Source: Hirsutella rhossiliensis (lineage: Eukaryota > Ascomycota > Sordariomycetes > Hypocreales > Ophiocordycipitaceae). Taken from it: a DNA stretch of 64,000 nucleotides. The translations under genes were made by a program, and so were the position numbers. The notes below the pieces were generated by a model that saw only the letters and a list, made by a program, of their open reading frames with translations, was not told the origin of the DNA and did not search any database. Shown here piece after piece: positions 35,589-46,805 of the stretch (position 1 is the first letter of the stretch; the number at the start of each line of letters is the position of its first letter). The stretch spans positions 6,014,001 through 6,078,000 of the forward strand of contig NW_025408670.1 in the NCBI RefSeq assembly GCF_020360975.1, read 5' to 3'.

Positions 35589-37627
35589 TCAAACTCGCGA
35601 CTCTGGCTGCTCACCACACGAATGAGTCACCCCAATCGATCCGGCAACATGAACCCCATTTACACACTTGCCCTGGGACTTGCTTGAGCCGGACTGTGTC
35701 GATGCCGTAGCAGGTGCGGGAGACTGCGTGCTTCGCGGACCCGTGCCGGGACGCATCCCGCTCTTAGAAGGGTGAGTCTTCTCGGAGCTAGTAGGTGGAC
35801 TGAGTGATTGCCTGGGACGCTTAGACCGTAGCCGCTCAGTGTCCGATGACATGGAACTGGACCCAAGACTCAGTGACGGATCACCACAGTCCAACACCGC
35901 CGACTCTTTCCTCGGCTTCTGTGAATCGTCCTCCGTGTATAAATATCGGGGGGTGGCGACTCCCTCGCTATCGTCGTGGACGTCGTAGTCGGTGCTGTCA
36001 GCAATGTTTAGCTGAAGCGCACTCTCATTGTGCTGCCAGGCAGTATATGCTGAGCGATCCACAGATCCAGGCTGTCCGTGAGAGGCTGGGATTTCTCCGT
36101 GTGCCTCGGTGATATCTTGAGTCAATTTCGCAGCTTGAGCTGCCCTGGCGTTCGCGGTCTGTATGAATGCGTTTCGGTGCCGTCTAGATAAGTCCCTAGC
36201 GTTCCTGAATGCTGTAACGCCCCGTCGAAAGGTGTTGATGTCTCCAGTCAAGGCATACGCTCCTAGCTGGGACATGTGGTATTCGGGCCGCCCTTGTCCG
36301 GGTGCCTCGGTGATGTCTTCTTGAACCAATCTAGCAGCTTGAGCTGCTCTGGCGTTCGCGGTCCGTATGAATGCATTTCGGTGCCGGTTCGCCACATATC
36401 TGGCGTTCCTAAATGCTGTAGCGCCGCGTCGGAAAGCGTCCACGTTGCCAGTCATCCCCCAGGTGTCAATCTGGGTCATATGGTACTCGGGCCGCCCTTC
36501 TACGGTGCTCGGCGCCGTAGCGTGGTGCGCGTAGAGCTGAAGCGTGCCGGTGCCGGCGTAATAAGTCGAGCTGTATGTGTACGCATTGCCGTCGTATATC
36601 GGTTCGGCCTCTCCGTATTTTTGCAAATCCTGCATAATGCGGGCCCCGTATGCCCCATCGTAGCACGCCTGCCTCTGGGCCACGGATGGATTCCCATCTG
36701 GCCCCTTTACTTCGAGGAAGAAGTTTGGTGCTACCGGGACGCGGGGGTGCTTGGTGGGGAAGATAGTTGATCGAAGATTCTGATCGTCCCTGAGCTCTTG
36801 ACTAAGGTCTTGTAGGCGAGCTCCGTCGAAGAAGTCCGGTTTCGGCTTTACCGCGCTTTCGCTCGTGATGGGCTCGAGCTCGGTGAAGAGAACGTTTTGC
36901 TTCCTAGGAATGTTAGTGTTCCCACAAATCGTAGGAATAACTGTAGCCATGACATCACTCTCAAAGGTAGCTTGGATGTTTCTCTGTCGAAAGTCTCGGA
37001 ACGCTGACTGTGGGAAACGGGAGGGAGAGAGAGAGGCCCTTTCGGCCAACAGCTCATCATAAGTATCGCCCAAATTGCCAGGTTCAGGATCCGGAAGGCC
37101 GTCCGTATAGTCGTATCCTACCGGATATATCTTATGGTCGATAAGATGTTGTTGAAAGTCCTTGTTGTATGCGGAAGACTTGCCGCTTCTGGTGTCAACC
37201 TTGATTGCCTTTGTCGATTGCGTCCGTCGACTTCGAGAAGGCGTCGAGGAGGATGGAGTGGCATCCATGACGGGCGTGTCTTGCGTCGGGCCAGAGAACT
37301 ATTGAGCATTAGACAGCACTCGACAACAAGCAAACGGGGACTTACCCCTCGGAGATGACGAAGATCTGGACCGCCGCGTCTTGCAAATCGAGCAAGGTCT
37401 CCGTCAACCGGGGCTATGGGCAGCGTGGGCTGGCGCGGGGCCTTGCTTCGCCGATCGAGTTCTCGCAAGGCACGCGGCGTGAGCCAAACCTTGGACAAGT
37501 CGTCCCAAAACGAGGGTGGAAAGTTGGTCTCTCGATGGCCTCTCGCCGCCTTGAGTCGCCTCGCTGGAGTGCTATCTTGGGAGAGACGGTCTGTGTTCGG
37601 TCTCTTTCGATTGCACACACTCGCCAT
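35589..37627 (-). CDS. Accessory fungal protein with PD-(D/E)XK-like nuclease signature
   Basis: Two exons: 37627-37346 and 37298-35589, with a 47-bp phase-0 intron (GTAAGT...CAATAG), giving 663 residues. Exon 1 encodes FPPSFWDDLSKVWLTPRALR and RRGGPDLRHLRG, typical of a large accessory family in filamentous ascomycetes. Exon 2 contains KPDFFDG (D about 249) followed about 40 residues later by NFFLEVKG (E290, K292). This is the spacing and form of a PD-(D/E)XK nuclease or nuclease-like fold; the assignment is inference, and the family may match an unnamed DUF (possibly DUF7924). Downstream QRQACYDGAYGARIMQDL and TGTLQLYAHH are also family-like. A block of about 65 residues is repeated in tandem (see finding). 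The C-terminus is Ser/Pro-rich and low complexity. Its start lies about 9 kb from the NLR start. Confidence 0.75.
36110..36490 (-). repeat. Internal tandem duplication inside the PD-(D/E)XK-like gene
   Basis: Two copies of a block of about 190 bases, roughly 36300-36490 and 36110-36290. Both encode GRPEYHM(T/S)Q...TG...FRRG.TAFRNAR...RHRNAFI.TANARAAQAA..QDITEA. Similarity is obvious in protein and DNA, which points to duplication after the family arose. Confidence 0.85.
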
Positions 37628-38566
37628 GGCTGGTGTTGTACAGAAGTGGCATCAAGTTGAAGCATTGGAGGGTCCAGGCCGGGGTAAACGGCCGCCTCTC
37701 AATATGCGACGAGACATGAATGATTGGAGAGGAACGCGTTGCCTGCCAGGGCGCGGGTACGGGGGCTTCGCTTGGAGAGCTGGAAGCCCATGATTAGCCG
37801 CCCACACTTGCATAAAGGAGGGTGGTCTCTCTCGGTCACAAGCCGCGCCATATGGGAATACTTGCATGTTGCGTCGACTGTGAATAGTGAAAAGTGTCAG
37901 CGGGGATGACCAACGTCCGGCCCCAACGCGTGGAGTGACGTGAATGACGTGGGCATGGGCGGTAATTAGCGGCACCGGATAAATGGTATGCCGCCCGCAC
38001 ACCCATCCATATCTCCCAAGCCAATCAAATCGAATCAACCAACGGTGCCGCGCAGGCGGGGCATGATAGGATGAACGAATGTATTGTCAGTCGACTGCTA
38101 CATACTCTTTGGATATCCGTTTGCAGCCAGATGAACAGGGAAATCTATTGCTCTCCGCATATTATGTATATATTTATATAGTCATATTACCTGCGGACCC
38201 ACTCTTTAAACAAGGACGGCGCAATCTATATGCTCTGTCTTAATATAACGACCTAGTAGTTAACCAGTAATGTTAAACGCATAGTTATTAATACACTAAA
38301 AAAAGAAGAAGTAGTTATGTACCTAAGTTAAAGTCCGTTTCCTATAGTTAGCTACCAAACCAAATTCCTAACAGACATAGGGGATTGATTAAGCATGAAA
38401 AAGCCAGGACGGGCTGTAAGGGTACAATATTACGCCTACGTGTATTAAATCCGACAAAAGCCAGCAGATGGCTATATCTCGCAACTCACCTTGTCCGCTG
38501 CCAGTGCCGTCTTCGATCCAGCGCAAGCCGTCCGAGGCAGAGCGACAGGATCCCGTATGCCCCATA
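37628..38566. other. Intergenic, AT-rich toward the NLR 3' end
   Basis: No gene is recognised. The stretch from about 38,140 to 38,400 is AT-rich with many TA steps, like mildly RIP-affected sequence, but shows no repeat partner in the window. Confidence 0.5.
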
Positions 38567-41500
38567 TCAATCAGCCAGGTCATCAAAGCACTTAATCACC
38601 TCCTCGCCGCCCAGTCTGTGCCCTCTAAGCCGGTCCGTGGTCTTGAGCCCCCTCCTCTTCTTCTCCATCTGCACCTCCCAGAACTTGATATACCTCTGGA
38701 CCGCGCCTCGACCGTCGGCCACTTCAACCCGTCGCATCAGCTCCTTGTCGACCTCGTCACGCACATGGCAGTCCGGCACCGCTCCAGCCTCGAGAAGCAC
38801 CTCGACGTTGGGCCAGCAGCCCCCGAAGACGGCACCGTTCAGGGCACTGCCGTACTGGCCCCCACTGATGTCCACTCGAGCGCCGTTTTCCAGCAGCAGG
38901 CGCACCAGATCAGCGGATCCTCTGTTGGCCGCGGCCTGCAGGGCTGTGCCGAATGGTCCACCTCGGGCGTCGATGTCGATGTTAGGGCAGCTAGAGAGGA
39001 CAAGTTCGGCTTTGGTAACCCTCAGACGCGTGCCATGCAGATATCTGTCCCCCAAAAACGAACACATGAATTGAAGTGGGAAACCGTAGTCCCCAGCCGC
39101 GAGGTTGACGTCGGCGCCGCAGTCGAGCAGGAACGTTATTCTATTCAGGCTACTTTGTTTAGCCCGAAAAGTGTCCGTTGCGAGTGCCCAATGCAGGGCG
39201 GTTCCGTATTTCCCCCCTGCATCGTTGACGTCGACGCCCCGATGCAGCAGCTGCAGCATCAACTCTGGGTTGTAATGCTCAACGGCGGCATGCCACGCAC
39301 TGCCGTAGGCTCCGCCCCGGATGTGCACGTCGGCGCCGTGCTTAAGCAGTAGAGGGACCGAGTAAGGGAAGAGATCACAGCATATTGCTGCTTGAAGTGC
39401 TGTTCCATGCACTCCACCCTCGGCATTGACTTCGCTGCCACGCTCGAGCAGCATTTGCGCCACTTTGGTTTTGCTTCTAGTTTTAAAGCAGGCAGCCTGC
39501 AAAGCCGAGCCATAGAGGCCGCCCCGTGCATTCACATCGGCGCCCCTCGCCAGCAGGAGCTCCACCAATGTGTCTGAGTCTTGTTCGTCCGTTTTTAGAA
39601 ATCTGGCGCACGCAGCCTGCAGGGCATTGCCGTAGTGGCCGCCTTGTGCATTCACATCGGCGCCTTTGCTTAGCAGGAGCTCTACCATGGTGTGTCTGTC
39701 CATTTCGGCCCCTGATAGAAATATGGCACACGCAGCCTGCAGGGCATTGCCGTAGTAGCCGCCTTGTGCGTTCACATCGGCGCCTCTGTCCAGCAGGAGC
39801 TCCACGACTTCGGTTTCGGCCTGGTATGCGGCGCATGCAGCCTGCAGCGCATTGCCGTACTGGCCGCCTTGTGCATTCACGTCGGCGCCTTTGACCAATA
39901 GCTGCTCGATGATGCCTCTTCTTTTGCTCTTCTCTATCGGGTGAGGTGCTGCTCCATGGCCCAGAAAGCAGGCCGCCTGCAATGCCGATCCCAGGTGGCC
40001 GCCCACGGCGTTGACGTCGGCTCCTCTGGCAAGGAGAAGCTCCACAATCGGGCCACTGCCTTCCCAGCAAGCGGCTTGCAGAGCGTTGCCGTACTTCCCT
40101 CCTTGTGCGTTCACATCGGCGCCCTCGTCGAGCAGCAGACGCACAACTTCGACTTGTCCAGTACCAGCTGCCGCGTGCAGTGCCGTGCCGCGCTCATCTC
40201 CGCTGTCTTTGTTTATATCGACACCACGGTCAAGGAACAATCTCAGACACTCGAGGGACTGAACGGCCGCCGGCAGGACACCATCCGTTATTTCGGCACC
40301 GCGGTCGAGGAGAAGTCGCACAAGGTCGGGATGCCTCTCCGCTGCAATCTCCAGAGCCGATCTTTTCCTTCTGTCGTCTCCTACCTGATAAAAGCGTCTC
40401 CTGCCGTGCTGTACTGCCACGCCGTTCACGTTGGCACCATGATCCAGTAGTAGAGATAGCACATCCTCATGCCCTTTATGTAATGCAGCTAGCAGTGCAT
40501 TTCCGTAGCAACGGCTTTCGGCGTCAACGTTCGCGCCCATTCGAAGCATGAGCTTTGTTAAAGCTTTGCTGCCGTGGCGCGCCGCATCCTGGAGGGTCAA
40601 ATCCAAGTCCTCTTGCGTCAAATACTCGACATTTGCTAGCAGCATTTCCGTCGTCTTGGTGAAGCCCTGCAGGGCCATGATGCGGTAAGGTCTGGTCAAT
40701 AACTCGTCACCTTCAGGCATAAGATCTATAAATCCAGGCATAGGATGTAAAGGAATTGAACAACTCAAGAAAGTGCCTCGACCTATCATACCAAGCAGGC
40801 TTTGACTGCGCACGGCTGCCGCGCGTAGTGCCGCTCTCACGACCTCTTTCGGCCAGAACTCGCGCGAAACATTTTCCAGATGAGCTGACCAGAATTCGGC
40901 CGCATAACGAACCAGCGGGAAATCGTTACTGTAACTCTCTGATATATCGCGTTGCAGGATGTAGGCAAGAGACGACCGTGCAACGTGTATGTTTGCATCC
41001 ACGTCCGTGAAGGAAAAGTTTGCAGCCGGCCCTTCAGAGATTCGGCTACAAGTCAAGTACTCTTGAACAGAGTAGTGAGACAAACGGACCTGAACATTCC
41101 CGAACCGGGCGGCCACCGTAACGACCAGGCCGGATGACAGGTACTTGAGGACGTTTTCTGGTCTGCAAAGTCGCTCGTTTGCATCCAGTATGGCGTCCTT
41201 GTCAAGACGTAAGATGAAGATTTCGGCGACTTCCTCGATTGTTAGGGGCGTCATCGAGCAGGCAAGCCACTTCAGGACGCCCAAGACCTGCGTCTTAAGT
41301 TTGGGCTCGATGTTTTGAAGCATTCTGTCGTAAGTCTTGTCGAGTCCGTCTGGGAGATTCTCGAGAGCTTGGCGCACTTCTTGATGGCTACTGACGCATT
41401 CCTGAAGGGCTTTGAGCTGGCAAGAGACATACTGGAACCTAGGTCGAGCTGGTGAGCCGCCCTATCAAAGTAGCAAGACACACAACGTGCCAATGTCAGT

Positions 41501-43452
41501 CCCAATCAAAACTTACATCCCTTCTGCCTTTTCCATCAGCTTCTTTCTTGCATATGTCTTGAGCTCGCTATCCCACTGATACTCGTCAGACTCGAGCGCC
41601 GCATCGATATATGCGCTAATGTTAGAGTCGATGGCCGCTCGATGAGCTGTCAAGTCAATAGCGGCACTCGGCGGCAGAGAGAGCTTGGTCATGGCTGCGT
41701 TGATATCCTCCTCCTTGCGACTGGTGCAGAAGATGTGCATATTGTCGGGCTGGGTTCTGACGATGCGACTCAAGACGCCAAGGAGCACCTTCCGCTCATT
41801 GTTAAACCTCGGGCATTCATCCAGCCCGTCAAGAACGATATAGACGGCCGAGAAGCCGTTGGAAGTAGCCATCAATGCCTCCTCGAGCGATTCTAAACCC
41901 GGGCGTTGGCCCTTCTCTTTATACTCGTAAAACTTGCTGATTAGCTGCGGTGTGTCACGCCGATGCGCGTAGAGCTGTTTAACAAGTGATGCCAGCATTG
42001 CGGCTAAGTTCTGAGTTTTCAAATCGCTGAAGCTAAAGTAGAAGTATGCGAGCGCTGTCGAGGGGGCGGAATCGTTTAGCCTCAACAGGTGTGTGATGAC
42101 GGACGAGCTTAGAACGGATTTCCCTGAGCCGGCTGCAAAATGTAAGCTCATGGAGAGGCGCCGGCTTCGAATTAGCAGACGCACCGTTCCCATGAAGCCA
42201 CAAAAAAGACCTTGGATCTGCCTTCCACCATCTGAAGTCATCGTTGTCCTTTACCAACCATCTGCTAGTGTCGGGAATTGACCTCACAGGCCCAATGTCG
42301 TGTAAGCCAGTGAGCTCCCTGTACTTAGTGTTGTTTAACTCAGAAGGGTCGATATTGCTCAGCCAGTCTAGGATCTCTCTGCGCTTGGCGTCGCTGACGG
42401 GTTTGTCCAGCCAATCTAGGGTTTCTTGGTGGCGTTTCTGTTGTGCCTTTTGAAACACCATATTGCCCCATATCTTTTTCGCGTCTTCGAAAGCCTTTTC
42501 CTTGCGACGAACGTTCGCTACCATCGCGTCCCAATCGTTGCAATTAATCACATCAAGGTAGATTCGAGAGGCTGAATCTTTGGCAAGGTAGCGGTAACTC
42601 GATGCTAAAAACTTTAGGATCTGCCGATAAAGCTCCCCTAGAGAATCTTTATATTCGGAAGAAGAGGGTGAGAGAAATTGCTGGTCGTTAGGCGGCTCGT
42701 ACCGGTGGTTGCTTGTATACAGGTCCTCCAACATCCGACTCCGGCCGATGAGAGACGATACGTATTCTATGCCTTCTGCCAGGCAGGCAGCCTGCTCCGG
42801 TGGGTTTTGAAGAATCTGAAGACAATTAGCTCAGTGTGACCACCGGAACGTGCTGCTGCGAAAAATGACTGACCGGCAGCAGTATCACACTGACACCCGC
42901 CCACGCTATGGATGCGAACCAATTTGCGTCTAAGACGCCTCCGATGTGGGCGTTGGCCCAGTTCACCGCTTTAGACATTGAATGAACCAGGTGTTTGATC
43001 TGGATTTCGGAGCCTCTGATATCGAACTTCCATAAGCCTTTATCGACTTGTTCCATCTTGCGCCTAAGCGCTTCCTCCATCAGGTCCTTTTTGTTCGCAC
43101 CGGGGTAGACGTCCAAGCCCTCGCAGAGCTTTGATTCATACTGATCGACAAGACGTTTGTCGTCCTTTCGTAGTTTCTCGTATGCCCAGCCCCAGAGCTC
43201 GTGAATCGGCACTTCGTGGGCTGCGGGGAGCGACGACGATTGAGGTGAAGAAGTCGGAGTGTCGGACTCTGCTCCATGTGTGAGGGGAGGCGCAGGGGCA
43301 TTGGAGTCGATGCTCTTGGCCGGCAAAGGACTGCCTTCGGCTCGGGCTTGGGCTTGTAGGTGTTGGCCCGACCCCTCTGTCTGGTCCGATCGACAAGGGT
43401 CGCGATTGGACTTGGAGCGATTGCGGACCAGACCTTTGACCAGTTTTCGCAT
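38567..43452 (-). CDS. NACHT NLR with ankyrin repeats (fungal STAND immune-type receptor)
   Basis: Four exons: 43452-42874, 42815-42185, 42132-41517 and 41438-38567. Total 4698 bases, 1565 residues; all joins agree in phase. The N-terminus (HELWGWAYEKLRK through about residue 350) resembles the NWD NACHT-NTPase N-terminal domain. The P-loop GNAGSGKS is assembled across intron 2 (donor GTGCGT), and Walker B is VYIVLDGLDECP. A winged-helix-like region follows (NLPDGLDKTYDRML, TIEEVAEIF, VRLSHYSVQEYL). From about residue 900 there are at least a dozen ankyrin repeats with the motif ADVNAQGG.YGNALQAA. Fungal NLRs of this build take part in heterokaryon incompatibility and non-self recognition; the trigger and effector action here are unknown. 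There are no stops or frameshifts, so it looks intact. Confidence 0.92.
39480..40140 (-). repeat. Near-identical ankyrin-coding repeats
   Basis: Successive units share long DNA identity, for example GCAGCCTGCAGGGCATTGCC at about 39617 and again at about 39737. Flanks read GCCGCCTTGTG(C/T).TTCACATCGGCGCC. Units are irregular in length because loops between helices vary. Confidence 0.85.
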
Positions 43453-43872
43453 TGTGACTGTGATGGGGAGATGAAGGGAAGACTTGTGCTCAGATGTCGC
43501 GATCAGTCAGTACTGAGTAGTAGAGGCTTTATGGCAGCCCCTCTTTGCTCACGTGGGGTTTGAGTCAATCGTTGGATGCCTCTTCATCAGCCGCTGCAGT
43601 CAAGTTGGCTGTAAGCAGGAGGGTGGCAGAAACGTCACTGTTTCTTGGAAGTCTGCGCCCAGCTCTGCGCCCAGCTCTGCGCCTCTACCTACGCCTGCCT
43701 CTCGCCTGCCTCTACGCCTACTACCTACCTTTGCACCTGCTTTACGCCTCGAGAAAAGGCAAAAGGGATCCTAGATAATTTTTTTTATACGGATTATATA
43801 TATTATCTAGTCTATAGCGCGAAATAGTAGAGAATAGATAGGAAAAAAGATAGAGTAGTATTAAGTAATAAC
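43453..43872. promoter_or_regulatory. Upstream region of the NLR, ending at the RIP-degraded block
   Basis: Contains short CT-rich repeats (AGCTCTGCGCCC three times near 43659-43685, and CTACCTACGCCTGCCTCT-like units). A sharp shift to TA-rich sequence occurs near 43,775. Confidence 0.45.
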
Positions 43873-44050
43873 TATAAGGGCTTTTGCCCTATATAGGCCT
43901 AGACTAGGGTCTTAGCTAAGTCTATATATAAGCGGCCTCCGCGTCCGTATAGGCTAGGCCCGTACTTCTCTTCCTTTTCCCCCTCATAGATTATTAACCT
44001 TCTTCTAATAGACCGCACCTAAGCCTATACCTCTGCCTACTCTATAATAG
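43873..44050. repeat. Left LTR-like repeat of a RIP-degraded retroelement
   Basis: About 178 bp beginning TATAAGGGC and ending TAATAGT. It matches 45570-45747 closely apart from C/T and G/A differences (for example CCGCACCTAAGCC against CTATACCTAAGCC). Direct orientation 1.7 kb apart suggests an LTR pair. The expected TG...CA ends appear as TA...TA-like ends, as RIP would produce. Confidence 0.7.
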
Positions 44051-44297
44051 TATAATCTACCCTTTATTTTACCCTCTCCGTATCCCTATATATAGAATAG
44101 CTATTTTTTTTTAGCTGCCTTTAAAGCCCACGTTTAATTACCTAGTCTAGTTAAACCGCCCCACCGGTATATACGCACGCGAAATATCCGCACTCCTATA
44201 GTCGTAAAATTAAGGCGAACGTAATACTTAGTTCGCCTAGGCAATTAAGAGCCTCTTATAATAGCAGGGCTCCGCACGACTAAGAGCGGTACTGCCG

Positions 44298-44539
44298 TAC
44301 CTTAATAAGTTCGACGGCTCCTCTATAGAGCTCGAGCTATAGCTACTTTATATAGAAGCAAAGCTCTATATTAATAGCGCCGTAATAAGGGATATCCGCG
44401 CCTAATTTAACTATCTTTACGCGAGCCTATCCATACGCTTATAAAGGTATCTCTTACTATTTACGCGTACTAGTATAAATAGACTAGCCGACCTCCTCGC
44501 GAAGCTATATACTAATTACGGCGAACTTAATATAGCTAA
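44298..44539 (+). pseudogene. Gag-like relic with RIP-type stop codons
   Basis: One frame reads YLNKFDGSSIELEL*LLYIE, then further conserved-looking segments ending YTNYGELNIAK. Each internal stop is TAG or TAA where CAG or CAA (Gln) would be expected in a capsid-like helix. The KFDG....L motif recalls Gag proteins of fungal LTR elements. The match is from memory of family pattern, not a search. Confidence 0.6.
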
Positions 44540-45569
44540 GTCGGTAGGCTAAGAGCTTATAACGCTTTATTAAAAGTAAAGTAAAGCTATTTTAGCTTAC
44601 CTTATATAGTTTAAAGAAGTGCTTTATTAAGTAGATATATATAGCTAGCTTAATATAGTAAAGTATAATTACCTTATTATAAGCTTAAATATAGATTAGC
44701 GTACTTATTTAAGCGAAATATCTATATTACTAGATATATATACCGATCTCGTCTACCTTCTTCGCGAGCTTAGTAGTAATAAGTTTTTTTTTCGTCTTTT
44801 TCTATAATATAAAAAGAGGATAAAGCTAATAATACTATAGATATCTCTATCTCTACCTTAAGGACCGAGGATAAAAAAAGGTAGCGATAGGAAGGTCGCT
44901 ATATAGGCTATAGTAGTAAATCCTATTAGTTTTTAAAGTACCCGCGCCGGGAGGCGCGGGTAAACGCACTTTAAGCAGTAGAGGGGCGCACGCGCTAGGA
45001 TAGAAAGAAGGTTAGGTTTAACGATAGCGACTCTAGCGACGAGTAATCTTAGTAACGCCTCTATAGGCTTCGTCGGCGTTCCCTCGCGTACGGTAGCAGC
45101 TGCTATACGGACGGGATATATGCCTATAGCGACCGAAAGGGCGGCTAAGATATAGGAAGGCCGCTAATATAATATAACTATAGCGAAAGGGAGTGCCTAT
45201 ATAGCCCCGTATAGGAGGGAGCGGAGCCTTATATACTAGAGTACCGTCCCCTACGTTGCGGTACTAGGAGCTACTACCGTGCGCCGATATAGGGGGGGCG
45301 GGATACTATAAGCTTACCGAAGCTAGCTACGCGCCGTTCTACGTACCTCTGCTCCCTAGCTATAAGTGCTAAAGCCCGACTCTTAGGGCGCGGCCCCTAC
45401 TAATAATATAGTCTATCCGAGAAGCTTGCTTAGGAGGGTATTATACGTTATTTGCTAACGTTTTTTCTACGACTAAGCGTGCGTAGTCCGCGCGAGGGTT
45501 CCGTCCCCCTAGGCGCGGTATTAGGTATTATTTAGAGGGCGCCTCTTTAAAAGCCGGGTAGGGGTATAA

Positions 45570-45747
45570 TATAAGGGCTTTGCCTTATATAGGCCTAGAC
45601 TAGGGTCTAGGCTAAGCCTATATATAAGCGGCCTCCGCGCTTATATAGGCTAGGCCTATACTTCTCTTTCTTTTTCCCTTTATAGATTATTAACCTTCTT
45701 TTAATAGACTATACCTAAGCCTATACCTTTACTTACTCCGTAATAGT
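45570..45747. repeat. Right LTR-like repeat of the RIP-degraded element
   Basis: Direct repeat of 43873-44050 with transition-type differences. Confidence 0.7.
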
Positions 45748-46805
45748 TAGTAGCTTTATCTTATAAAGGTATTTCTTATAGTAACTCTTATAGTTACCTA
45801 AGGTAGTAGAAAAAGCTCTCTACTATATAGAAGCTAGCTTAGAAAAGAGGGGGGCTTAAAAGGGTCCTACTTATTAAAGAAGATTAAATTATAAATAGTT
45901 CTATCTATATAAGCTTATAGCTCCTTTACCTACTTATCTTAATCTTAAGGTTTTATAAGAATCGTCTTATAGACTATAAGGGTAGTAAAGTTATTTTTCG
46001 ATATTATTATAAAAGAGGGGGTAGAAAAGTTAGTTAAAAATTAGCTTTTTAAATAAAAGAGGTAAAAGGAAGCTATAAGGGATATAAAGAAGGTGCCTTT
46101 TATAGTAGCTAGAAGGTATAAGAACTCTATTCCTCCTAGGCTTATAACTTATATAAAAGAGATATAAGAAGTATATATAAAATATATAAAGGTAAAATTA
46201 AAAGTAAGGGGTTAAAGAGGTAAGGTAAAGATATTTAATTCTTATAAGGGTAGTAATTATAATAAGGGAGTAATTATTATATTACCTTAATTATCCTTCT
46301 TTCCTCTATCTAACGCCCCTCTTTATACCTATCTAGTATCTTAATTAATAAAGAAGATCCTACTTAAAGAAGCTACTAATATCCTTTTAACTACCGAGTT
46401 TTTTACTGGTTTTTCCCCTCCTTTCTAGCCGTTGCCGGCATATCCGTCTTATCTCTCGCTACCTCTATAGGAAGCTATCGCTACTTCTGCTTCCCCTCAT
46501 GCTCCCACCCTCCTCTCTGCACCTCTTTTTAGCTCCTTCTTTTAAACCGGTTTTTTAGCTTCCTTGGTCCCTCTTGCCAAGGGATATCTCCGAGAACTGC
46601 GAAATCAGGCCACGCTTCGCGACAAGGAGAGTATAAGGCAACCAGCAACCGCTACGATAGTATCCTAAATCACGATTAGTAGATATAATTCCGTTTATAA
46701 GGCTAGTAGCTATCCTCCTCTAGAAAAACCTATAGAACGGTGGAAAGCACTATAAGGCAATCTTTATAATATAAAAACAGCTAATTAAAGTAGAAAGAGC
46801 AGTGC
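45748..46805. other. TA-rich degraded sequence grading into the NRPS 3' flank
   Basis: From 45,748 to about 46,420 the sequence is TA-rich like the relic beside it, with no usable frame. From about 46,420 to 46,640 composition returns to normal with CT-rich stretches. No terminator or gene is identified. Confidence 0.55.

Larger units (their letters stand above)
43873..45747 (+). mobile_element. RIP-degraded LTR retroelement relic
   Basis: Bounded by the two direct repeats of about 178 bp. The interior is saturated with TpA and poor in CpA/TpG, the signature of repeat-induced point mutation. A Gag-like reading frame survives with stops exactly where Gln codons would fit. No polymerase domain is recognisable and the element is short, so it was either non-autonomous or internally deleted before RIP. 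Confidence 0.65.

Noticed and set aside
37414..37793. Plus-strand open frames opposite exon 1 of the PD-(D/E)XK-like gene
   Set aside because: They are antisense to a well-supported exon and have no domain.
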